Source: Actinomycetes bacterium
GTDB lineage: Bacteria; Actinomycetota; Actinomycetes; Propionibacteriales; Propionibacteriaceae
Assembly (NCBI GenBank): GCA_023432725.1
Contig: JAEYUH010000333.1
Coordinates: forward strand, 1 to 7,335
Direction of reading: 5' to 3'
Length of the DNA: 7,335 bases
A program made the position numbers and the translations under genes. The notes under the pieces are model-generated. The model searched no databases. It was given only the letters and a program-made list of their open reading frames with translations, and was not told where the DNA came from. Of the stretch, positions 1 through 7,335 are shown piece after piece. Position 1 is the stretch's first letter, and the number at the start of each line of letters is the position of its first letter.

Positions 1-14
1 GGCTTGGTAGCACC

Positions 15-3374
<3,360 letters not shown>

Positions 3375-3383
3375 CAGGTGGAC

Positions 3384-3417
3384 GCGGTGCCCCGTCGCTT
3401 CGGCGGCGGGGCACCGT
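3384..3417 (+). terminator. UUCG-capped hairpin terminator between convergent genes
   Basis: The arms GGTGCCCCGTCGC (3386-3398) and GCGGCGGGGCACC (3403-3415) enclose a TTCG loop (3399-3402) closed by C-G, the very stable cUUCGg tetraloop. C3385-G3416 and G3384-T3417 extend the stem to 15 pairs: 13 Watson-Crick and two G-U wobbles. It begins 10 bases after the protease stop and ends 5 bases before the lipoprotein stop codon on the other strand. No T-run follows on either side, as is common for actinobacterial terminators. In RNA from the minus strand both wobbles become A-C mismatches and the loop becomes CGAA, so it should work best for the protease transcript, though it may act both ways. 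Confidence 0.75.
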
Positions 3418-3422
3418 CGCGT

Positions 3423-3881
3423 TCAGCGCTGGCAGAGCTTGAGCTGGCCCGCGCCGCCCAGCCGGTAGTCGTAGCGTTCGCCGCCGGCCTCGACCACCAC
3501 CCGCATGCCGTCCACCAGGGCCTGGGTGTACATCACCCCGGGTGAGGGGCAGCCCAGCGAGGAGTCCGGCCAGGTCATGGCCTCGGCCGACACCACAGTC
3601 GGGGTGGCGCTCACGCCGCGGGCGGCGAGGTCGGCGAGGATGGCCTGCCAGTGCCGGTCGGGGACGGTGGCAGGGCTGCCGCTCGGCAGTGGCGGCATGG
3701 TCTGCAGCGGCGGCTTTCCGGACGGCCAGCCGGACGGGGTCGGCCCGGCGCTCGGAGTGGCCGGACCGGGGTCGCCGGGGGAGGGTGCCATGGGGACTCC
3801 TGACGTGGTGCAGCCGACGATCAGCAGGACGCCGGCGAGCAGCATGCCGGGGAGTGCCGTCCCAACCCTGCGAGTCGCCAT
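3423..3881 (-). CDS. Small secreted lipoprotein with Pro-rich tether and WPDSSLGCP-type domain
   Basis: A 152-residue predicted lipoprotein. It has an N-terminal signal with Arg4-Arg5, a hydrophobic stretch and lipobox I-V-G-C24, so the mature protein should be lipid-anchored at Cys24 on the outer face of the membrane. Residues 25-73 are a Pro/Ser/Gly-rich tether. The folded part, 74-152, has a predicted helix (HWQAILADLAARGV) followed by WPDSSLGCPSPG (104-115), YTQALVDG and a terminal Cys150; Cys111 and Cys150 may pair (inference). I recognise this helix plus 'TWPDGSLGCP.PG..YTQ..V.G' pattern as recurrent in bacterial, especially actinobacterial, exported proteins, but know no function for it. 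The ATG at 3881 is supported by GGAGG four bases upstream. It lies 65 bases downstream of the PLP enzyme on the same strand and may share its transcript. It converges on the protease. Confidence 0.88.
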   Translation of the reverse strand: MATRRVGTALPGMLLAGVLLIVGCTTSGVPMAPSPGDPGPATPSAGPTPSGWPSGKPPLQTMPPLPSGSPATVPDRHWQAILADLAARGVSATPTVVSAEAMTWPDSSLGCPSPGVMYTQALVDGMRVVVEAGGERYDYRLGGAGQLKLCQR

Positions 3882-3885
3882 CCCG

Positions 3886-3890
3886 CCTCC
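3886..3890 (-). promoter_or_regulatory. Ribosome binding site of the lipoprotein gene
   Basis: GGAGG on the minus strand, with four bases (CGGG) before the ATG at 3881-3879. It decides the start: this ATG also places the Arg-Arg and hydrophobic signal core at the normal distance before the lipobox. Confidence 0.7.
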
Positions 3891-3919
3891 TGCCTAGGTG
3901 TCGCTCCAAGGGTACGTCG

Positions 3920-3935
3920 CGCGCAATGCTGCGCG
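3920..3935 (-). other. Short inverted repeat in the gap between PLP enzyme and lipoprotein genes
   Basis: CGCGCA and TGCGCG form a perfect six-pair stem around a four-base loop, 11 bases after the PLP gene's stop codon. No T-run follows. It could be a weak attenuator or terminator reducing lipoprotein expression, but arms this short arise often by chance in such GC-rich DNA. Confidence 0.25.
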
Positions 3936-3946
3936 GTGGTGGGGCG

Positions 3947-5152
3947 CTACTGGGAGACGAAGGCGCGCAGCCCGTCGACCAGCCGGGTGGCGTCGTCGGA
4001 GTTGGTGTAGGGGGCCAGGCCGATCCGCAGCCCTGCGGTGTCCGTCAGGCCGAGCCGCTGCCACGGCTCGTGGGCGTAGAACGACCCGGCCGGGCACAGC
4101 ACGCCCAGGTGGACCAGGAACGAGTACGCCGCAGCCATCTGCCGTCCCTCGATGGTCAGCAGCAGGGTCGGGGTGCGGTCGGCGGCCCTGGAGTGGCAGG
4201 TGACCCCCGGCAGCCTGAGCACCTCCTGCTCGATCCAGTCGCGCAGCCGGGTCTCGTGCTCGTGGATGCTCGCGAAGGAGTGCTCAAGGTGTTCGCGGCG
4301 GGTGGCGCCGGGGCCGGGATCGATGCCGGCGAGGAAGTCGACGGCGGCGGTCGCTCCCGCCAGCACCTCGTAGGGCAGGGTGCCGTACTCGAAACGCTCC
4401 GGCACGGTGTCGGGAGAAGGGACGAGCTTGTCCGGCCGCAGTCCGTCCAGCAGCGAAGGGTCGGCGGCCAGCACGGCGCAGTGCGGGCCGAGGAATTTGT
4501 ACGGCGAGCAGACCACGACGTCTGCGCGCAGGGCGCTGAGGTCGACCAGCCGGTGGGCCGCGTAGTGCACCGCGTCGACCCACACCGTGGCGCCGGCGCG
4601 ATGGGCGGCGCTGGCCAGCTGGGCCACCGGAACGACGGTCCCGAGCAGGTTGGACGCCGCTGTGACGGCGACCAGCCGGGTGCGGTCGTTGAGCAGCGCC
4701 AGCCCGCCCGCCACGTCGAGTTCCCCGGTCTGCGGGTCGAAGTCGATCCACCGGATCGAGGCCCCCGTCCGCTTGGCGGCCTGCACCCAGGGCCGGACGT
4801 TGGCATCGTGCTCGAGCCGGGTCACCACCACCTCGTCACCCGGACCCCACCCCGCCGACAGGTGGTGGGAGAAGTCGTAGGTCAACTGGGTGGCGGAGCG
4901 GCCGAACACGATCCCTGCCGGGTCGGCGTTGAGCAGCGCCGCATAGGCCTTGCGGAAGCGCAGCACCGTGGCCTCGGCATTCGCCTCGGGCCGGCTCAGC
5001 CGGCCGCGGTAGGACAGCGGCCCCGTGAGGGTGCGGGCGATCGCCTCGCCCACCGCCCGCGGGGTCTGGGTGCCCGAGGCCGAGTCGAAGTGCGCGATCC
5101 CCGAAGCCAGCGAGGGGAAGGCGGCGCGCAGCGCCGCGACGTCGTAGCTCAT
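3947..5152 (-). CDS. PLP-dependent class V aminotransferase-fold protein, cysteine-desulfurase-like (VC1184-type subfamily)
   Basis: A 401-residue cytoplasmic fold-type I PLP enzyme. Visible landmarks: N-terminal FDSASGTQTP (22-31); LEHDAN (113-118) with His115 at the ring-stacking position; WVDAVHY (191-197) with Asp193 for the pyridine nitrogen; CSPYKFLGPH (215-224) with Lys219 as Schiff-base lysine; and FEYGTLPYE (254-262). These match the class V / SufS-like family, most closely the 'cysteine desulfurase-like, VC1184' group (TIGR01976), whose function is unknown to me. The loop that holds the catalytic Cys in SufS-type enzymes reads GSFYAHEPW (356-364) with Tyr instead, so sulfur transfer by the usual persulfide route is unlikely. 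The frame is open far upstream, but the ATG at 5152 fits the family's N-terminus. That ATG overlaps the stop of a small upstream ORF as ATGA, with only a weak GGAA site, suggesting coupled translation. No Suf or Isc partner gene lies nearby. Confidence 0.9.
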   Translation of the reverse strand: MSYDVAALRAAFPSLASGIAHFDSASGTQTPRAVGEAIARTLTGPLSYRGRLSRPEANAEATVLRFRKAYAALLNADPAGIVFGRSATQLTYDFSHHLSAGWGPGDEVVVTRLEHDANVRPWVQAAKRTGASIRWIDFDPQTGELDVAGGLALLNDRTRLVAVTAASNLLGTVVPVAQLASAAHRAGATVWVDAVHYAAHRLVDLSALRADVVVCSPYKFLGPHCAVLAADPSLLDGLRPDKLVPSPDTVPERFEYGTLPYEVLAGATAAVDFLAGIDPGPGATRREHLEHSFASIHEHETRLRDWIEQEVLRLPGVTCHSRAADRTPTLLLTIEGRQMAAAYSFLVHLGVLCPAGSFYAHEPWQRLGLTDTAGLRIGLAPYTNSDDATRLVDGLRAFVSQ

Positions 5153-5241
5153 CGGCGTTCCGGGGTGCGCTCGCGCGGCACCACGCGGGATCCGGTGGCA
5201 GCCGCGTCCGGGTTCCAGTCGGAGTCGGGGACAGTGGTCAC
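5149..5241 (-). CDS. Candidate 30-residue small ORF / leader peptide overlapping the PLP enzyme start
   Basis: GTG at 5241 opens a 30-codon frame ending in TGA at 5151-5149, sharing ATGA with the ATG of the PLP enzyme gene. The product begins MTTVPDSDWNPDAAATGS and ends in an Arg-rich RERTPERR. It has no membrane segment, no cysteine and no motif I recognise. About 25 of 30 third positions are G or C, compatible with coding but not proof in this DNA. An in-frame TAG lies three codons before the GTG, so the ORF is short by nature. There is no good Shine-Dalgarno, but a promoter-like pair of boxes puts the expected transcript start at or next to the GTG, so leaderless translation is possible. 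It could be a regulatory leader, a small protein or chance. Confidence 0.4.
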   Translation of the reverse strand: MTTVPDSDWNPDAAATGSRVVPRERTPERR

Positions 5242-5247
5242 GCGGTG

Positions 5248-5277
5248 AGCCTAAGGCCTGGCGCGTCGGCGGGTCAC
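5248..5277 (-). promoter_or_regulatory. Candidate leaderless promoter for the small ORF / PLP enzyme / lipoprotein set
   Basis: On the minus strand, GTGACC (5277-5272; four of six bases match TTGACA) is followed after 18 bases by TAGGCT (5253-5248), which fits the actinobacterial TANNNT -10 pattern. Six bases later comes the GTG at 5241, where transcription would be expected to start. This contains the only TA dinucleotide in the intergenic region from 5242 to 5466, making it the only canonical -10 candidate there. The boxes are short, so this is an inference. Confidence 0.4.
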
Positions 5278-5456
5278 CGCTGGACCGATTCCCCCGCTCC
5301 CCACCAACTCCTGCCACCTGGAGGCCCTGGCTGCCAGATCCGTCGGTCAGGCGGCCCGGCTGGCAGAAGCTGGACGCGGGGCCGCCCGCGGCGAGCATCA
5401 TCGACACCTGGCCCCGGTGGCGACAGGATGGGGCCCAGGCACTCGCCCCGAGCCAT

Positions 5457-5460
5457 GAGG
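5457..5460 (+). promoter_or_regulatory. Ribosome binding site choosing the start of the membrane protein
   Basis: GAGG ends six bases before the ATG at 5467. The two upstream in-frame ATGs (5428 and 5455) lack a comparable site; the 5455 ATG itself overlaps this motif. This favours 5467, which leaves about 26 residues before the first membrane helix. Confidence 0.55.
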
Positions 5461-5466
5461 ACGCCG

Positions 5467-7335
5467 ATGAGCACCGTCGAACCGACCCGCCTGATCGCAC
5501 TGGAGGAACCCGAGGGGGCCGACCGAACGGCTGACCGTCAGGTGGTGCTCCGGCTGGTGGCCGGCAGCGCGTTGATGCTGTTCCTCGAGCTGGCGCTGAT
5601 CCGCTGGCTCGGGTCGAACATCGTCCACCTGTCCTATTTCACCAACTTCGTGCTGCTCGGCTCGTTCCTCGGCATCGGGCTGGGCTTCCTGATCTCGCGC
5701 CGCAACTGGAGCGTGCTGCCGTGGACGCCCGTCGTCCTGGCCGCGCTGGTGGTGGGGGTCTTCCTGTTCCCGGTCACCGTCGACCGCACCGGCAGCGGCA
5801 TCATCTACTTCACCTCGCTGTCGACGACCGGCCCACCGGTCTGGCTGGTCCTCCCGGTTGTCTTCCTGCTCACCGCCTCGATCCTCGCCGGCCCTGCCGA
5901 AGTGGTCGGACGGTGCTTCGCCCGGCTCCGTCCGCTCACCGCCTACCGCTGGGACCTGGTCGGATCCCTGGTCGGTATCACCGGCTTCACCGTGCTCTCC
6001 TTCCTGCAGGCGCCGTCGGTGGTGTGGGGGACGGTCGTCGCGATCCTGTTCACCGTCCTGATCGGCGGCTGGCAGCGGATCCTCGCCGCCGTGAGCGGCC
6101 TGGCGATCGTCGGCGTCCTGCTGGCGGAGACGCTGACCCCCGGGGTGTCGTGGTCTCCCTACTACAAGGTGACCACCGAGGACGTCGGCAACGGCATGGC
6201 GCTGATCAGCGTCAACGGCGTCCCCCACCAGCTGATGGCGCCCGCGCAGTGGAAGCTCGACGAGGGCGAGGACATCTACGCCGTGCCCTACCAGCGTCGC
6301 AGCGGCGACCTCGGCTCGGTGCTCATCGTGGGCGCGGGTTCGGGCTCCGACGTCGCCATCGCGCTGGCCGAGGGCGCCGAGCACGTGGATGCGGTCGACA
6401 TCGACCCGCGGATCCTGCAGATCGGTGCCGAACGCAACCCGGACCGGGCCTATGACGACCCGCGGGTCGAGGTGCACGTCAACGACGGGCGCGCCTTCCT
6501 GCAGTCCACCGACCGTACCTACGACCTGATCCTGTTCGCGCTGCCCGACTCGCTGGCCCTGGTCAACGGTGCCTCGCAGATCCGGCTGGAGTCGTTCCTG
6601 TTCACGCAGGAGGCCCTCACCGCCGCCCGTGAGCACCTCAACCCCGGCGGCGCCTTCGCGATGTACAACTACTACCGCGAGCAGTGGCTGATCGACAGGC
6701 TGGCGGGGACGGCCGAGGCCGCCTTCGGCCACGCGCCCTGCGTCGACCTGTTCGGCGGTGCGCAGGCGGTGGTGACCGTCGCGGTGGACCCCGCGAACCA
6801 GCGCTGCGCCGAGACCTTCTCGCCGGCCGCCGAGGTGGTGGCCCCCGCCACCGACGACGCCCCGTTCCTGTACTACGCCGGCGGCGGCATCCCCGCCATC
6901 TACCTGTGGACGCTGGGCGGCATCCTGCTGATCTCGCTGCTCGCCGTCCGCGCCCTCGGCGGGCCGTTCCGGACTATGCGTCCCTACGCCGACCTGTTCT
7001 TCATGGGCGCTGCCTTCCTGCTGCTGGAGACCAAGAACATCGCAACCTTCGCCCTGCTCTTCGGCACCACCTGGCTGGTCAACGCGCTGGTCTTCGGCGG
7101 CGTCCTCGTCGTGGTGCTGGCGGCCGTCGAGACCACCCGCAGGGTGCGGACGCCGCCGTTGCCCGTGGTCTGGGGGTTGATCGCAGCCTCCCTCGCCGTG
7201 GCCTACGCCGTGCAGCCGGAGTGGTTGCTGCCGCTGCCGTTCTGGCCGCGGCTGGTCGCGGCGACCCTGCTGGCCTTCGTCCCGATCTTCCTGGCGAATG
7301 TGGCCTTCGCGAAGCGGTTCGCCGCCTCGGACGAC
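5467..7335 (+). CDS. Polytopic membrane protein with spermidine-synthase-like methyltransferase-fold domain (3' end beyond window)
   Basis: 623 codons are open to the right edge with no stop. Hydrophobic segments at about 27-47, 56-77, 82-104, 125-146, 160-181, 185-200 and 205-222 form an N-terminal membrane part, with family-like FLELALIRW (39-47) and DLVGSLVG (163-170). A soluble domain follows, about 229-475: SPYYKV, then VNGVPHQ (249-255), the nucleotide loop GAGSGSD (289-295), VDID (310-313), DPRVEVHVNDGR (331-342) and YDLILFALPDS (352-362). This is the order of motifs in spermidine synthase. However, where that enzyme has DxxD, the sequence is ALPD, with Ala358 at the catalytic Asp position and Asp361 kept. 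MYNYYRE (399-405) follows. Further hydrophobic segments come at about 475-497, 507-530, 531-555, 566-582 and 590-614. It is likely an S-adenosylmethionine- or related nucleoside-binding membrane enzyme; polyamine synthesis is doubtful. Upstream ATGs at 5428 and 5455 are alternatives to the chosen start. Confidence 0.85.
   Translation, partial: MSTVEPTRLIALEEPEGADRTADRQVVLRLVAGSALMLFLELALIRWLGSNIVHLSYFTNFVLLGSFLGIGLGFLISRRNWSVLPWTPVVLAALVVGVFLFPVTVDRTGSGIIYFTSLSTTGPPVWLVLPVVFLLTASILAGPAEVVGRCFARLRPLTAYRWDLVGSLVGITGFTVLSFLQAPSVVWGTVVAILFTVLIGGWQRILAAVSGLAIVGVLLAETLTPGVSWSPYYKVTTEDVGNGMALISVNGVPHQLMAPAQWKLDEGEDIYAVPYQRRSGDLGSVLIVGAGSGSDVAIALAEGAEHVDAVDIDPRILQIGAERNPDRAYDDPRVEVHVNDGRAFLQSTDRTYDLILFALPDSLALVNGASQIRLESFLFTQEALTAAREHLNPGGAFAMYNYYREQWLIDRLAGTAEAAFGHAPCVDLFGGAQAVVTVAVDPANQRCAETFSPAAEVVAPATDDAPFLYYAGGGIPAIYLWTLGGILLISLLAVRALGGPFRTMRPYADLFFMGAAFLLLETKNIATFALLFGTTWLVNALVFGGVLVVVLAAVETTRRVRTPPLPVVWGLIAASLAVAYAVQPEWLLPLPFWPRLVAATLLAFVPIFLANVAFAKRFAASDD

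Larger units (their letters stand above)
5242..5466. other. Divergent intergenic region
   Basis: This stretch separates two oppositely directed genes. Apart from the minus-strand promoter candidate it has no clear signal: no canonical -10 box for the plus-strand gene and no operator-like long palindrome. A 7-base inverted repeat (CTGCCAG 5331-5337 / CTGGCAG 5360-5366) and a 6-pair GC stem (5375-5380 / 5385-5390) are present but of chance-level strength. The frame of the plus-strand membrane protein stays open through this whole region, so a longer N-terminus cannot be excluded, although ATG 5467 has the best ribosome site. Small open frames here have no supported start. Confidence 0.5.

Noticed and set aside
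3542..5248. A 568-codon plus-strand open frame opposite the lipoprotein and PLP enzyme genes
   Set aside because: It is the antisense shadow of two well-supported minus-strand genes; its product is Arg/Gly/Val-rich with no recognisable domain, typical of opposite-strand frames in GC-rich DNA.
5331..5390. Short inverted repeats (CTGCCAG/CTGGCAG and CGCGGG/CCCGCG) as an operator or regulatory hairpin
   Set aside because: Arms of 6-7 bases are expected by chance in a stretch this rich in G and C, and no further symmetry or known operator is recognisable.
5274..5474. A 66-codon minus-strand frame in the divergent intergenic region
   Set aside because: It starts inside the membrane protein gene, has a Pro/Gly/Arg-rich product without motif and no supported ribosome site.
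5153..5500. N-terminal extension of the PLP enzyme by 116 residues up to an ATG at 5500
   Set aside because: The extension has no family similarity I can see, would overlap the divergent gene, and the family's normal N-terminus begins at the ATG at 5152.
5721..6455. A 244-codon plus-strand open frame inside the membrane protein gene
   Set aside because: It is an Arg/Pro/Gly-rich frame-shifted reading of the membrane protein, with no ribosome site or domain.
5398..6732. A 444-codon minus-strand open frame rich in Asp, Gln, Arg and Gly
   Set aside because: It lies opposite the membrane protein, whose frame shows hydrophobic segments and nucleotide-binding motifs; the minus-strand product is charged low-complexity, a mirror of Leu/Val codons.

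Overview
This window is high-GC DNA (roughly 70% G+C, third codon positions almost all G or C). Its gene style points to an actinobacterium: TTG/GTG starts, TANNNT-type -10 boxes, a lipobox lipoprotein with a Pro/Ser/Thr-rich tether, and hairpin terminators without T-runs. The order or genus cannot be fixed from sequence alone; Propionibacteriales is only a guess. There is no rRNA, tRNA, CRISPR array, insertion sequence or phage gene.

Layout. (1) Bases 15-3374 (+) encode a large secreted subtilisin-family (S8) serine protease with signal peptide, propeptide, PA insert, Fn3-like domain, Pro/Thr-rich linker and a C-terminal accessory domain. (2) A strong UUCG-capped hairpin at 3384-3417 lies between this gene and the convergent lipoprotein gene. 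(3) On the minus strand, read from right to left, is a probable co-directional set: a candidate 30-residue small ORF (5241-5149), a PLP-dependent class V aminotransferase-fold enzyme (5152-3947) that overlaps it by ATGA, and after 65 bases a short lipoprotein (3881-3423). A plausible leaderless promoter sits just before the small ORF. (4) A divergent intergenic region (5242-5466) separates this set from (5) a plus-strand membrane protein with a spermidine-synthase-like methyltransferase-fold core. Its reading frame is open from 5467 to the right edge (623 codons, no stop), so it is cut by the window.

How they relate. The protease and lipoprotein act outside the membrane, the PLP enzyme in the cytoplasm, and the last protein in the membrane. 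I see no sequence evidence that they form one pathway. Two of the enzymes look like family members that have lost the residue defining the best-known activity: the PLP protein has Tyr where cysteine desulfurases carry the catalytic Cys, and the spermidine-synthase-like protein has Ala where the catalytic Asp is expected. Automatic names such as 'cysteine desulfurase' or 'spermidine synthase' would therefore probably mislead. No clearly new multi-gene system was found; the most interesting items are these two enzymes and the candidate leaderless small ORF.
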